The notes under the pieces were generated by a model. The model was not told where the DNA came from. It searched no databases and saw only the letters and a list, made by a program, of their open reading frames with translations. DNA of 64,000 nucleotides from NCBI GenBank assembly GCA_022495995.1, contig JAFEMH010000531.1:1-64000 (forward strand). Reading direction: 5' to 3'. The translations under genes and the position numbers were made by a program. Shown here piece by piece: positions 1 to 11,009 of the stretch (position 1 is its first letter; each line of letters opens with the position of its first letter). The DNA comes from Adenophora triphylla var. japonica. Its lineage: Eukaryota > Streptophyta > Magnoliopsida > Asterales > Campanulaceae.

Positions 1-95
1 GGAGCAGAATGTGGCTGCGTGTAGTGTTTCGGTTTCTCGACTACCCATAACAAGAGCGGTACAAGTTTGCCTCTCTAATGCTTTGAGTAGCGAGT

Positions 96-410
96 TCACT
101 TCCTTGAAGCTTGGAAACTGAAGTAGATTGCATTCTCAACCTTGGAATTTTTCTGTTCTTGTGCCGGCATTGCTCCGATTGACGTGTACATTGCTGTCAG
201 AATATAGGAGTAGTGGCTTGTCTTCGTGTGGCGGGCACAGATTGGGGGATTCACCAAGTAGGTCTTGATCTTCTCGAAAGTTGTTTGGCACTCGGAGTCC
301 CATTTGATGTCGGCATTCTTCTTCACTCGGTTTGAACATCGGCTCGCGAGAGAGATGTCAAGCGGTTGATGAAAGCGTGATGTCTGAAGTCTTCCCATGA
401 AACTTTTCAC
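96..410 (-). pseudogene. RT thumb / RNase H start of Tat-A
   Basis: A 104-residue frame begins MKSFMGRLQ and carries the phrases TTFEKIKTYLVNPP and IGAM.AQEQ, which mark the connection between reverse transcriptase and RNase H in Ty3/gypsy pol. The matching stretch in Tat-D is 38260-38991. It is separated from the RT frame at 484-1014 by a frameshift, and internal small deletions are apparent against the Tat-D copy. Non-functional remnant. Confidence 0.75.
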
Positions 411-483
411 TTACAGTCGGGGTTTGAGGCGGCTTCATGTCGATGATGGCCTTGATTTTCATGGGATCGGCTTCGATACCCCT

Positions 484-1168
484 TTACGTAACCATGTACC
501 CCGGTACCTTGCCGCGCTTGACGCCGAAGGTGCACTTCGCGGAGTTCAATCTCATGGAGTGCTTTTTGAGTACTGTTGAAGAACTTTTCTCGGATCTATC
601 ATGTGCTGCATGTCGATCCTCAGAGTGGATGATCATGTCGTCGACATATACCTCGATTTCCTTGTGAATCATGTCATGGAAGAGGGCCCATTGCGGCCAT
701 TGTAGAAGTAGCAAACGTTCTTCGCCGAGCAGCATGGCCCAGGTGTAGCAATATGTCCCCACGGGAGTGGTGAAAGCGATCTTGGCTTGATCCTCCTTGG
801 ACATCTTGATCTGGTTGTATCCAGCGAACCCATCCACGAAGGACTTTACTTCAAAATTTGCCATAGTGTCGACTAGCATGTCGATGTTAGGTAGTGGGAA
901 ATAATCTTTAGGGATGGCCTTGTTGAGATCCCGGAAATTCACACAGCATCTGACCTTTCCATTGGCCTTGGTGACCGTCACGATGTTGGAGAGCCAAGTC
1001 GGGTACTCAATCACTCACGATGAAACCAACTCGGAGCATTTTCTCAATTTCTTCTTTAACTTGCAAGGACCATTCTCGCTTGATCTTGCGACTTACATTT
1101 GACGAGGCTTGGATTACGGATCCGGGGAATTATGTGTTCCACGATCGAGGATCGAGTCTGGCATGTCT
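484..1168 (-). pseudogene. Reverse transcriptase of Tat-A
   Basis: A 176-residue frame (484-1014) carries the RT blocks in order: EYPTWLSNIVTVTKANGK, RCCVNFRDLNKA, FPLPNIDMLVD, FVDGFAGYNQIKM and the catalytic box YVDDMIIH. The same blocks are in the longer Tat-D ORF (39047-40966). The region between GTYCYT and ALFHDMIH is scrambled relative to Tat-D, where the usual VMPFGLKNA block is present, and a frameshift near 1015-1170 separates RT from the upstream linker ORF. The YVDD catalytic pair is retained but the enzyme cannot be complete. Confidence 0.85.
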
Positions 1169-1170
1169 GG

Positions 1171-2373
1171 CTATGACCAGGCGAACACGTCAACATACTC
1201 CCGTAGGAGGTTTATCAGGGCTTCTTTTTCTGCATCGGCGAAGAAACTGTCCACTTGTGTCTCTTTAGGCTCTTGCACTGACCCCAGGTTCACTTTGGTC
1301 ATAACCTCTTCGGCAGCTTGGGCCCGGTTGTCCTCTCGATCAACTACACGCTTGAGAACTTCTCTAATGTATTGTTCATTTAAAGTGTCTGCTTCTTTAT
1401 CAATTGAGTTATTAACGTCTTTTAAATTGTTTGTTAACTTATCAGTTGTTAAAATGGCAATGAGGGGATACTCCGAAAGGTCAGACTTTTCATTAAACAA
1501 GAACGGAAATACATGGTTGGCTACATTATCATAGTCCTCCGGCGTAAGGCCATTGGATGACTCAGAGAACTGGACTCTGACAAGGATTGACTCAGAGGGT
1601 TTGAGACTGGATTTAGGGAGATGTGGGTGCGGGCCCAGCTTGTCTTCCAGTTCTGCCTGGCTTGCCCTTGGTCCGGTGAAAGTTACCCAATTCTTCAGTG
1701 GCATTGCTGGATGCTTAATGCGGGTGAGGGGATCGAGAGGCTTGGCTTCTGCTGTCCCGATCATGGCAATCATGCTATTTTCGGAGCCCAGGTCAATCAG
1801 GTTCGGCACCTCCATGACTTCTTCAAAGAGACTCTGTAGAGCTGGTCCACTGAGAGCGTCTTCTATGAATTCTGGTTCCTTCTGCTTTGGAGTTACTGTC
1901 TCGAATGTGGCCTCGGCAGCTGATCCAGACAGTCTGTTTCCCATGGATAGTACCTTGAGTTGCTCCTCCAGGTCTGGGATTCCCTTGAATGTGTACTCGT
2001 GCTGGACTGTGGTGGCCGTTGGTCCAGGTAGAGCTGTGATGTCGAGGAATGCTCCCCTTATCGGATTAGCTTTGAGTCCTCTGAAGCGCTTGAGGTCCCG
2101 TGCTAGCTGTTCCATCCTTTCTCTAGTCTCGGTGCTGACTATCCCTGCTTCTTTCTCATCTTTATCAGTTCCACTGTCGGTCCCCTCAGTTCTGCTGTCG
2201 GTTCCGCTGTCGGTCCCCTCAGTTCTGCTGTTGGTTCCCTTGGTGAAGTAATGAGCGAGGTCGAAACTGTAAGGTCGGAGGTTGGGTGTGCCGTCGGAGG
2301 TTCCCCTTTTGCGGGCTGCTGCCTTGGTGCGGGCGAGCCTTTTGTCTTCCTTGATGTTAGCCGGTGTTGGCAC
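1171..2373 (-). pseudogene. Tat-A linker between protease and RT (400-aa open frame)
   Basis: Open for 400 residues. It has a low-complexity N-terminal part with a repeated TEGTDSGTDSR unit (about residues 48-72) and an acidic, partly helical middle. The C-terminal half matches the Tat-D pol ORF (SSDGLTPEDYxxVAN, LSEYPLIAxLTxDKLTNNL, EADTLNEQYI, FVDVFAWS). The final FVDVFAWS is the usual lead-in to the RT domain in Ty3/gypsy pol, so this is pol polyprotein immediately upstream of RT. The function of the linker is unknown. Although open, it is cut off from RT by a frameshift. Confidence 0.7.
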
Positions 2374-2486
2374 ATAGCCAAGCCCCTGGACCGTGGTGTG
2401 GTCCTTGACTTCTATGACTTGGTGTTGGCCTTGTAACCTTTTGTCGAGCCCCGGTCACAGGATGAAGTTCATGAGTTTCATCATCT

Positions 2487-3410
2487 TCATGGCGGGAGGA
2501 ATGCAGTCGTGAGATAGTGGAAGGTCCACATTGCATATTTGGATCTTGGAGGTCTCCGAGTGAATCCGATTAATGCCATGTCCTCATTATGCTTGATTTC
2601 TAACCTTTGGAATGTCGTTGGTCTTTGGTCCCCTCGGTGGTGACGGTGTCGCCGTAGGCTGTGGTTAGCTTCGTTGCCTTGCATGAACTTGAGCGCAGCG
2701 ATGAAGGGTGGATGCCACGCCATTGATTTGATGCGGCGGGGACGCCCCAGGATGGCTGTGAAAGTGATTGGAATGTCCAACACTTGGAATTCAGTGGGGA
2801 TCATCCGCTTGCCGAACCAAATATTAAGAGTAGCAACCCAGAAATGGTACGGGAAGTAGAGTCATAGGCCTTGACGGTGTGGGTGAAGGCTTCAGATCTG
2901 TGGGCTTGATGTCAAGCGGGTCCATCATCTTGGCGGGCAAGACATTAATTCCGGAACCTCCGTCTACCAACACGCGGGAAGGCGACGCTCATCCAGTACT
3001 GGTGTGATGTAGAGCGGCTCATTGTGATCGGCCCCAAATTTTGGAAGGTCCAAATGCTATGAAGGTGATAATGTTGCCATAGTGGATGTTGCCAATCATT
3101 TGAATGACCTCGTCGGGGTTGCGTCCACGGGGACCATGGTACGGGCCGGAGCTTTCCTCTAGTTTGAGCTTGTGAGGATAAGAGGATGTGATCGGGGACG
3201 AGGAAAATGTTCGCACAGGTGCAGCTTGGCGATTGAGGATCGGGTCCTCTTTCAGGGAACTTGCGTCTTCGGGTGAGCGGGTTGCGGTTACAGCTCCGTC
3301 GGCTTTTTAGTGGCCTTAGGTGGTAATGCATGGATTTGACCCGATCGGGTTAGAAAGGCGACATCGGGTTTGGTTCCTTACGAACAGGCCGCTACGAGTT
3401 GAGCCATAGT
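2487..3410 (-). pseudogene. Second retropepsin-like region of Tat-A
   Basis: Reading the minus strand at 2942-2967 gives a retropepsin-type active-site phrase (VDGGSGINVLP), and 2700-2800 gives FQVLDIPITFTAILGRPR, which resembles the second conserved protease block (FTALLGRPW) seen elsewhere in these elements. It lies downstream of a first retropepsin at 6009-6033, so this element carries two protease-like units. Frames are broken several times in between. It could be a diverged duplicate or a composite of two elements. Confidence 0.6.
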
Positions 3411-4740
3411 TAGAGGAGGATTCCTCGTAGCATAGGAGCCATATCTCTTCCCTCAACTCATTGGCTGTAGACATATTCCGGGAGCTTCGGCGGCTTGACG
3501 GATTTTGTCCCGGGATGCTTGGCTTGGGTGCCTCACGCGGGAGGTAGTTTACGGATTGCCGCGGCTGTTCGAACGTCGGTGCGCGCGGTGGTTACTGGCT
3601 GGCTTGTGCGTTGCTGACCCTCCGGTGGAGTTTGGAGAGTTCCTGGCTTAAGCGAACAGTCTCCTTGATCTCTTCACGGTATATCGCGTTCCTTTCCTTC
3701 TTGTTGAGCATGCTCAGGGCATTCTGGAGTTGGGTCTGGCGATATTCATGGTTTGCTAATTAAAAACAAGACGAATTTCCATCTTCCTCTTGTTTTTAAA
3801 TAGACCTTCCTCTCTCAGTTGGCCTTTCAATTTGAGTGTGGAAATGATCCGTTTCCATCCTCCCAGGACTCTTAGGAGTCCGGTTTTGTTGACTTCATGC
3901 CCGGCTTGGAAGAGAATGGTTTCATCGTCTTCGTTGTCACTTTCACAGAGAACTTGCTTTCCTCGGGGAGATAAGCACTGGGATTTGTTCTGCCATGCCG
4001 TTCCATCTCCTAGGTCGTCGGGACCGTTGACCACCCTCGTTTGGCAGAGGGGGTTGGATGAGAACAGACGGTAGTCCAGAAAGTTGCCTTGAGCAAAACC
4101 CTTGAGGTCGAACTAGTCTAGAGTGGCCTCTAGCTTTCTGTCTGAAGCTGCTTGTGACACTTTAAGGGCTTGATCCCTGTCGGTTTTTCGAGCTTGGTTT
4201 TCGTCCCAGAGACGGTTCTCTTGAGCGGCTAGTTCCATGAGGGCCTTCCTTGCAAGATCTAAACAGTCTTCGTAGGTGCGCGCCGTCTGGCTAGTGTCCA
4301 GAACTGTGATCAAATCCAAATCTCCGAATGGCGGAAACACTTGGATGATGTTGACGAAGAAAGTCGGACTGGGACATTCCATGCGGCCTTCCTTGATCTC
4401 GGTTACCAAGAAATTCGCCCATATCTTCTTGATTGAACACACAGGAGTGTTGAATTCTTCAATGTTAACAGTCTCGTGATCACGCTCGATCGCCAAGTCT
4501 ATCAGAGCTAGCAGTCTGCTGGCGAGATGTCTGAATCCGTGACCATGACGACTGGGAGCAGAATCGAACTGGAGCATGTTGATGCTGAGGTGGTCATTTC
4601 CCCCGTCGGAAGCTGACTCTGTCTTGCAGGGAAGACCTTAACAGATGTTTTCGGGGTGGCTGCCGAAAGCGTTTTCGAGGTTGATCTGATTCGTGAAAGG
4701 GTGAGGAGCTTGGTCTCCTTCGCTGTTACCCTTGGCCTTG
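3411..4740 (-). pseudogene. Tat-A gag/pol linker module, second copy
   Basis: Broken minus-strand coding. The 154-residue frame at 4113-4577 contains PTFFVNIIQVFPPFGDL and a stretch ending YEDCLDLARKALMELAAQ. It resembles, block for block, the module at 4767-5579 (DDFVNIIYSRYP and DDCLLMVNEALANRAQ), which suggests an internal duplication. 3756-4034 holds another short frame without recognisable domains. 3411-3755 reads as decayed coding with no usable frame. No known function. Confidence 0.5.
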
Positions 4741-4766
4741 ACGGCACTTGTGGCTTTAAGCTTGAC

Positions 4767-5579
4767 TTATGGCACGGGCCGGTTGCCACTGGGGCTGGTA
4801 CTCGGAAGTGATGATGAGCTCTGAGCTCGATTGGCCAGGGCCTCGTTTACCATGAGCAGGCAGTCGTCGAGGGTAACTTTGGCATTGCGAGAATCGACGA
4901 TAAGGACCGGATCCTTGGTATCATCGGGATATCTGGAATAGATGATGTTGACGAAGTCGTCGTCAGTCACTTGATCAGAGGGATTCTTTGTCGTGTCAAC
5001 CAGTTGCTTCCAATTGTCGGATAGCTGCCTGTACTGGATGTTGAGCTTGACAATTTCCATGGTATTGGAGCCCTTGTCATAGGTGACCTGATCGAAACGG
5101 GTGCCGTCCTCGAAACTGAGTATGTGAATGTAGAGGTCTGCCCGCGGGTCTGCCGCGTCCTCAACTCCAGAAAGTCCTGATTCGTCGTCTAACGGCTCAA
5201 CCCAAACGTAGGGACGTATTGCGTCCGGGTGCGTTGCTGGAGCTACTAGAAAAACATCATGCCCTTCACTGGAGAAGAGGGGTGCAGCGGGCAGTTCCTC
5301 GTGGAGGACATCCCATACGACGTCCATACATTCATCACGAGAATGACGGTGCTTGTTGACCTTTATTTCGAAAATCTCTTCGCCTGGCGGGGCCAGAGAG
5401 TTGGCTTGAAGAATGCTGACGAATCTCCGATTAGAGACGGGGGGTTTACGTGCTCGCATCATGGCGATGCTCAGGGTTTCTTTCCAGTCTGCCTCCAAAT
5501 GTTGGAAACGGCAGTTGAATTTGATGTATCGAACTGCCCGTGAGTGCACTTTGCTCGAGTACGTTGACATAGTTAGCAT
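4767..5579 (-). pseudogene. Tat-A gag/pol linker module, first copy (270 aa)
   Basis: Open for 270 residues and closely similar to the plus-strand Tat-B piece at 13344-14123 and to the N-terminal part of the Tat-D ORF at 39047-40966. Shared phrases are WKETLSIAMM, RFVSILQ, INKH-type basic patches, VVWDVLHEELP and GLSGVEDAADP. It lies between the first retropepsin and the second module. No catalytic motif is recognised. Its presence in three Tat copies here suggests a conserved but uncharacterised part of the lineage's polyprotein. Confidence 0.6.
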
Positions 5580-5709
5580 CTCAGGACTCGAGAGATTACG
5601 ATGAGATTTGCCCGATAGTCCCTTGGTCTATTTGAAGGAGGTAGCCCCGGTGCACATTGCGGGCACGCTTGGCTCTTGTCTCGGCTTCATTTCCTATGAG
5701 AAGCTGTCC

Positions 5710-6060
5710 CCTACGATGACTTCGAGATCTCACTGCCGGTTAATGAACTTAACGCAGCGATGGAGAGTGGAAGCTATGGCTTTCATGTTATGCGGCCAAG
5801 GGCGTCCCAACAGAGCCGTGAATTCGGATGAAATGTCCATCACGTGGAATTTTTCTTTGGCACCATTTGGGTTTCGAACCGAGCTCCGAGTCACCGTCCC
5901 CGAGGATGGGGCGAGACGTCTTTGTCGTAGGCCTTGATAGTACGAGTAGACGGAATCGAGATGGCTTTCATTGATGCGCGGGGCTCGCATCATGCTAAGA
6001 GGAGAAACGTTAACGGCTGACCCGTTATCCACCAATACTCAGGGAGTGTTATGGTGTTGA
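5710..6060 (-). pseudogene. Retropepsin (first) of Tat-A
   Basis: At 6009-6033 the minus strand reads VDNGSAVN, the D-[TSN]-G active-site loop of a retroviral-type aspartic protease. About 60 residues on comes FTALLGRPW, the second conserved strand-turn block. The equivalents are VDNGSAI in Tat-B (about 12887) and VDNGSAFN in Tat-D (41471-41496). The protease would cut the gag-pol polyprotein. The frame is broken on both sides. Confidence 0.75.
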
Positions 6061-6189
6061 GCTTGAGAGTGATGTACTGAGCTTCATTATGCCCCGAGGC
6101 ATCTCTCGGTAGGTCTTCGTCATAGAACGTGATCATGCTTGCCATACGATCGGGAATCGTAGATCTGGTCTCTATCAGGAGAAGGAGAG

Positions 6190-7790
6190 TCATCAAGCCA
6201 TCCGTTTCTGTCTTCCTCTTGCGAGGTAAAGCCTTTCTTTGGAGCCTCGGGATTGTGTTGAGGCCGTTTGTGGCGGTTGCCGCCCTTGGTTAGCACGTTG
6301 ATCGAGTGAGAGTGCCAAGGCGACTTTGATCTTCCTTTGTCGGTGCAGGCTCGGAAGGCTGGATAAATTGAATCTTAGGCTGATCCCGGCAGGGTTAGGA
6401 TTACGGCGCGGTAAGATTACCAAGATGCGAGGCATTTCGGTGTCCCAAGGTCTGAACTCTGGTGTCAACAGGACTTTTCGGCTTTCCCCACAATCTGCTC
6501 TAAAGCCGCATGGCACGGAAGGAAGAGAGGGCTGGAGTAGAGTTCGTAGTATTCGAACTTCCCGGATGGCTCTCAGTGTACCCACACTTTGGTGTCTCCG
6601 ACTTCATATCTTTCTCTCGATTCTTTGTTGAGAGGACTTCTTCTTCGTTTCTTCGGAGGATTGCTCTGGACCATATCTTGGGACTCGTACTCCGAGCGGC
6701 GGAGCGATCCACAAACATCGTAGGCGATGTGGACATTTGATGAGGACCGGGTGGAAGAGGCGGAGGGCGCTCTGCGGCAATCTTCTTGGGCACCCACTCA
6801 ATGGAATTCACCTTGTTGTTGTTCGGAAAAGGGTTTCCGGCGTATTGGGCCCACGGGGGCGCTCCAACTTTCCTTCCTCTATTAAGTTTTGGATTTCATA
6901 TCGTAACCCCACGCAGTTGTCGGTGGTATGGCCGTGATACTGATGGAAGGCGCAGTACTTGCTCTTGTCAGCGTTGACTACGGGATTCTTGGGTTTGCAA
7001 TTTGCTACGGGTTTAAGGAGACCTTCCCTGATTAACCCTTCCAGCATCTTGCTTAGTGGCATATCCAACTTCTCGAAGTGTACGGAAGGCTGCTTCGAAG
7101 TGGAGTTGCTGCTTTGCGGGTCTGGGTTCATGTTGCCCGACTGTTGTCTCTGATGGATGTAGTTGACAGACGTATCTTTACCTTTGCCGGGGGCCGGTGC
7201 GGGATTGAATGCAGCTGGCGGCGGTATACGTATGGCTGTGCAGTAGCCAACTTTTCCTTGAGATCCTTCTCAAACTGTGAGCCAGCATTGACTATGGCCC
7301 GGAGATCTGGGAAGAAATGATGACTGATGAGAGTTCTGATGGACGGTCTGAAGCAAGACTTGATGATCCGCATCTATTCATCCTTGGAGAGTGGCTCCAT
7401 GATCTCGGAGAGTTTCCAACTCCACCTCTTGTAGAATTCTCCGACGCTTTCATCCGCTTTCTGCTCAGTGGTGATTAAGTCCTCGCGACTCGTTTCCCAC
7501 TCTAAGTTGGATCGGTACAGTTCCAAGAAGATGTTACTGATCTGATCCCAGGTGTGACGATCCGCAGGCTTGACCCTTAGAAACCATCGTAACGCTGAAC
7601 TCTTGAGCGTATGCTGGAAGTGGTCGGCCATTTGCTGGAGGGTTGCTCCTTTCGCTCTCATACCGAGAACATAGGTATCGACATACGTTTGAGGACATTC
7701 GGTTCCAGCGAATCGGTCCATCTCCGACATTCGGAACTTGGCAGGGAGAGGTGTGACCATTCCCGCAACTAATCTTAGAGCTCTAATCAG
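6190..7790 (-). pseudogene. gag of Tat-A
   Basis: Fragments at 7374-7760, 7128-7373, 6808-7131, 6573-6797 and 6193-6585 together cover the same protein as the 638-aa Tat-B gag ORF on the other strand (11010-12926). Retrotrans_gag-type capsid phrases are QMADHFQHTLKSSALRWF, DQISNIFLE and ESVGEFYKRWSWKL. Downstream is a CAFHQYHGHTTDNC stretch (one zinc-knuckle-like Cys/His set) in the 6808-7131 frame. An in-frame stop follows SKDE (about 7375), and several frameshifts follow. Confidence 0.8.
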
Positions 7791-8815
7791 TGGATCTCGT
7801 CACTACGCTTATAAGCCCCTCGTTTCCATTTGTAGATCATCTTTCTCAGGACGGACTATCCCGAGCGAGGTCCTATAAGGCAAGCGAGTTCCATCGACAA
7901 AGGAAAAAGTGAACTCAAGGCTAGCTGATCACGCAAACTACCAACGTATGTGACGCACGGGCCACAGTTGAAGTCAACGTTCTTAAGTTAAGGCGGGGAG
8001 TTAAGGCGGGGATCGTGCCAAAATTTCGGCATGACCTCTCCTGACTCGCTTGTGCGAGGGACCTTAGCTTTTGGCGTTGGCCAAGTTGTGGCTGGCACGG
8101 TGAATACGGTGAGGGTTTGGTGACACGGCGTCACATTGAACCTTCGGGTATATTTTTCGGTAGAGCTCCGCGTCAAAGTCAAGGCTGAAAAGCTCAAGAC
8201 TTCGGGTCGGGAACGACCTTCGGTCTCAACCTCTCGAGCTTGACTCGTGGCGGAACCCGGCGTAAAAAACATACACTTAGGCTTTATGACACGAACTAAG
8301 CCAAAAACCAACCGGGGTCTTGGACAAAGTGTGACACAAAGAGTGCATGGCTTACACGGGCTAGGATGGGCTATTTGGGACGACCCCGTGCGCCCTCGAA
8401 AGGTGTCTGGCAGACCAACCGAGGTGCAACTGATAAGGCCATCCCGGGTTACGGGTCGTAGTGTGCGGTGTACCGAGGCAGCAAGTGCACGTGGAGTGAG
8501 GTGTACCGAGGCCGCAAGTGCGAGTAGTGTGCGGTCACTAAAATTCTTTTTTTCTGAGTAAAACAGAGATTTTTTTCAGAATGTGTCTTAAAGAATTTTG
8601 ATGCGCGATTCAAAAGATAGCAATGAAAATAAGACATGAATTGGGATGCACAAACATGGTATGATTTTGAAAAGACAACAATGTAATGCCTTTGAAAAAA
8701 ATCGTTCGAGGTTTAAAGTAACACACGCACACGAAAACGAGGAAGGGTAAACGAAAGTTTGACCCACGACAGGCTTTTTTGAAAACATCGGCAGTTTAGA
8801 AAAAAGTATCCAAGT
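7791..8815 (-). other. Untranslated leader of Tat-A
   Basis: No coding signal. Lies between the PBS and gag. Around 8160-8520 it shares wording with the Tat-D leader (43560-43920), for example AAAAACCAACCGGG followed by GGACAAAGTGTG, so it is a conserved Tat leader, where packaging signals would be expected. Nothing else recognised. Confidence 0.5.
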
Positions 8816-8832
8816 CCCCAGCGGGGTCGCCA
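8816..8832 (-). promoter_or_regulatory. Primer binding site of Tat-A
   Basis: The plus strand reads CCCCAGCGGGGTCGCCA; the minus strand is therefore TGGCGACCCCGCTGGGG. This is one mismatch from the Tat-D PBS and complementary to the 3' end of a plant tRNA-Arg (from memory of that tRNA, which ends ...AGCGGAGTCGCCA). It sits two bases inside the LTR edge, which fixes the element's orientation as minus. Confidence 0.8.
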
Positions 8833-9279
8833 ACTGAAATTACCCGGGATTTCGCGCGGTGCGAAATGCGTATGTCTTTCGCGGAGGGTTGGTGTCTGAG
8901 ACCTCGCTTCTTGGGAAGGAATGAGGAGTCGCCACGCGGTTTTGTATTTTGAGCCCAAACGTTGAGAAACGGCTTTAGTGAAAATGGTGTCGTTTTTATT
9001 GGTAGCAAAAACTTAGGAAAAGACTTTGAAAACAGGGGATCATTTTTATTGGTAGCAAAAACGAGTAAAAAGATATTTGGTACCAGAGATTGTTAGGTTC
9101 GGAGGTCATGTTACTTTTCGGGAAGAGTATTACGAGATCACCCGAAATGCCTCGTATGATGAGTCTTTCTACCTTTCTCGAAATCGTGTGTGTGTGTGTT
9201 TTGAAATGGGGGCTTGAATGACAAGCTTAATCTTGGTTTGAATGTCAAACATTGATTAGGTGACTTTGTTTAAAAAGAC

Positions 9280-9435
9280 GAGCGTTTGAATGACAAACGT
9301 CGATTTTGAGATGGAAATGAGCGTTTGCGTGGCGAACGTCGATTTTGAGTTTGAAATGAGCGTTCGCGTGGCAAACGTCGATTTTGAGTTTGAAATGAGC
9401 GTTTGCGTGGCAAACGTCAATTTTGAGCCTTTTGA
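9280..9435. repeat. 39-bp tandem repeat made of GCGTTTG..CAAACGTC stem-loops
   Basis: Four units start at 9280, 9319, 9358 and 9397, exactly 39 bp apart. Each contains GCGTTTG, a 5-7 base spacer and CAAACGTC, a near-perfect inverted repeat. A fifth, isolated copy lies near 9555-9578. Located in the Tat-A LTR downstream (in element sense) of the TATA box. Confidence 0.85.
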
Positions 9436-9813
9436 AAAGGAGTTCGAAGGTCGAGCTCCTGTTTTTGAACCGGGCGAGTCATTGTTAACGATTTTTACGG
9501 AAAAAAGAGTATTAAATGATTTTGAATGTCAAAATTCAGCTTTTAGTGTGAAGATGAGCGTTTGGATGCCAAACGTCATTTCGCGCGTTTTGAAAGAGAG
9601 TTCGAAGGTCGAACTTCGGTTTTGAACCGGGCATTACATTGTTAATGATTTTTACGGGAAAAAGCGTATTAAATGACATGCAATCAACGAATCGGGTTGC
9701 GACTCGGACTTTGAAAAGTAAATACTATCACGATCCAAACGGGTCGGACTTTGTAAATGACAGTATTTAAATGCGGTATCAACGGAATCAAACTATCCCG
9801 AATCGTAAATGAC

Positions 9814-9975
9814 GATCAACGAGCCAAAACGGCTCGGAATTGTAAATGACGATCGACGAGCCAAAACGGCTCGGAATTGTAAATGACGTTCGACGGATCA
9901 AACGGTCCGAAATTTTAAATGACAGAAAAGTAAATGACGATCGACGGATCGATCGATCCGGAGTTGTAAATAACA
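9814..9975. repeat. About 37-bp repeat with GAGCC..GGCTC stem-loops
   Basis: Units start near 9814, 9851, 9888 and 9939. Each begins GATCGAC-like, carries an inverted repeat (GAGCC-AAAAC-GGCTC in the first two, GGATC/GATCC-type in the last) and ends TGTAAATGAC. A second palindrome array in the same LTR. Confidence 0.75.
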
Positions 9976-10404
9976 TAAAAAGTAAACGGAACGGGGTTGG
10001 AACGCCGTTTTAACCCGTGATTACTTCTCTTACGGGAAGAGAAGAGGATCGAGGGGCTAAAACGTATCGGACCCCATTAGACGGAGGCGTCTACATTTCA
10101 AAGATGTCATCCAAAACGGTTGTAGCGACTGGCGCGTAAATCGAGGCAGAACGTGAGATTAGAGAGAGGGAGTTATACCTATGGCTAGGGTTGACTCATT
10201 TGGCTCGGGAGGTGTATTTGGGATACGGAAAGTGGTTTGGAACGGTGTTTCGGAGTGGTGAAGGGCGTATTTGATTGAAATACGGAAGTTTCACGCGAAT
10301 CGAGATGAAACGGGAGCTCGGGAAGGGGTGAAACTGGTTTGGGCCGTGGCTATGGTGTTTTTGGAGAGTGATTTTGTTGTTCTAAATGGCTTTGACAACC
10401 TCTC

Positions 10405-10412
10405 TATTTATA
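10405..10412 (-). promoter_or_regulatory. TATA box of the Tat-A LTR
   Basis: The plus strand is TATTTATA, i.e. TATAAATA on the minus strand. It sits about 1.6 kb from the PBS side of the LTR and directly downstream, in element sense, of the CG-rich palindromes at 10431-10533. The same arrangement occurs in the other Tat LTRs. Confidence 0.65.
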
Positions 10413-10430
10413 GGTGAATTTTCAGTAGGA

Positions 10431-10533
10431 GTCCGGCCGGACATAGACTGAAATCCAGGGGGTTTTGTGGTATTTTGGAATTTTGAGGGACTTGCTGGCA
10501 ATTTCTGAAGTCTGCAAAGGGAATCCGGCCGGA
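10431..10533. promoter_or_regulatory. Pair of TCCGGCCGGA palindromes upstream of the LTR TATA box
   Basis: GTCCGGCCGGAC at 10431-10442 and TCCGGCCGGA at 10524-10533, 93 bp apart and each followed by a similar context (AGACTG). They lie immediately upstream of the minus-strand TATA box. A candidate transcription-factor site; no factor is known to me. Confidence 0.55.
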
Positions 10534-11009
10534 CTGAGACTGTATACTAGGGGTATTTTAGTCTTTTGGCCTTGATTTCTGATTGAAAGGTGACTAGAGG
10601 GAGGTGGCATGCAAGCCACGTGTCCCATGAGTCATCAGCCATATGGGAGTTCGTTCCCGGGTCCCGATTTTGTCCGTTTTATAAAATAACAGTCCGGAAA
10701 ATATCCGAAACGCCACCGGAAAGTGCCGGAAAGTGCGTTTTTCAGGGAAAGCCGTACTTTTACGTGCGATGACATGTGTCAAGTACGCTTCGACATCAGG
10801 ATGCTCGGGGCAGTCCCGAGACGTCTCGTTGGCTTGGCAACGGGGAGTTAATGAGTTTTGGTTAACCTGGAGCGGGCCAGTTACGGATTTCGGTTAACTT
10901 TCTGACGAATTTTGACGATCCGGATTTAGGTACTTACAGATACAGTCCAGAAAAGGCCCCCATATATCCACATATATCAAGCCTTCCACTTCCAACAACT
11001 ACCCCTCAC

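Larger units (their letters stand above)
1..10938 (-). mobile_element. Tat-A: decayed Tat-lineage Ty3/gypsy LTR retrotransposon, 5' two-thirds
   Basis: Minus-strand element. From right to left it shows a 5' LTR (8835-10938), a primer binding site (8816-8832), a leader, gag, retropepsin, linker modules, reverse transcriptase and the start of RNase H. It leaves the window at base 1, so integrase and the 3' LTR are not seen. The order and the tRNA-Arg-type PBS fit the Tat/Ogre group. Nearly every reading frame is broken by stops and frameshifts, so it cannot encode its own proteins. It abuts an inverted older relative (Tat-B) at 10938/10939, so it probably inserted into that element. The target duplication cannot be checked because the left end is missing. 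Confidence 0.85.
8835..10938 (-). repeat. 5' LTR of Tat-A (about 2.1 kb)
   Basis: Starts TGAAATTACC next to the PBS and ends GGTACTTACA, the same ending as the other Tat LTRs here (GCACTTACA). It has a TATA box (minus strand, 10405-10412), two TCCGGCCGGA palindromes next to it, and two arrays of inverted-repeat units (9280-9435, 9814-9975). The GGAGTCGCCA word at 8925-8934 repeats the PBS core inside the LTR. The partner LTR lies outside the window. Confidence 0.8.

Noticed and set aside
1553..2251. A 232-codon plus-strand frame rich in Ser and Leu
   Set aside because: It is the reverse of the Tat-A linker ORF and has no recognisable domain.
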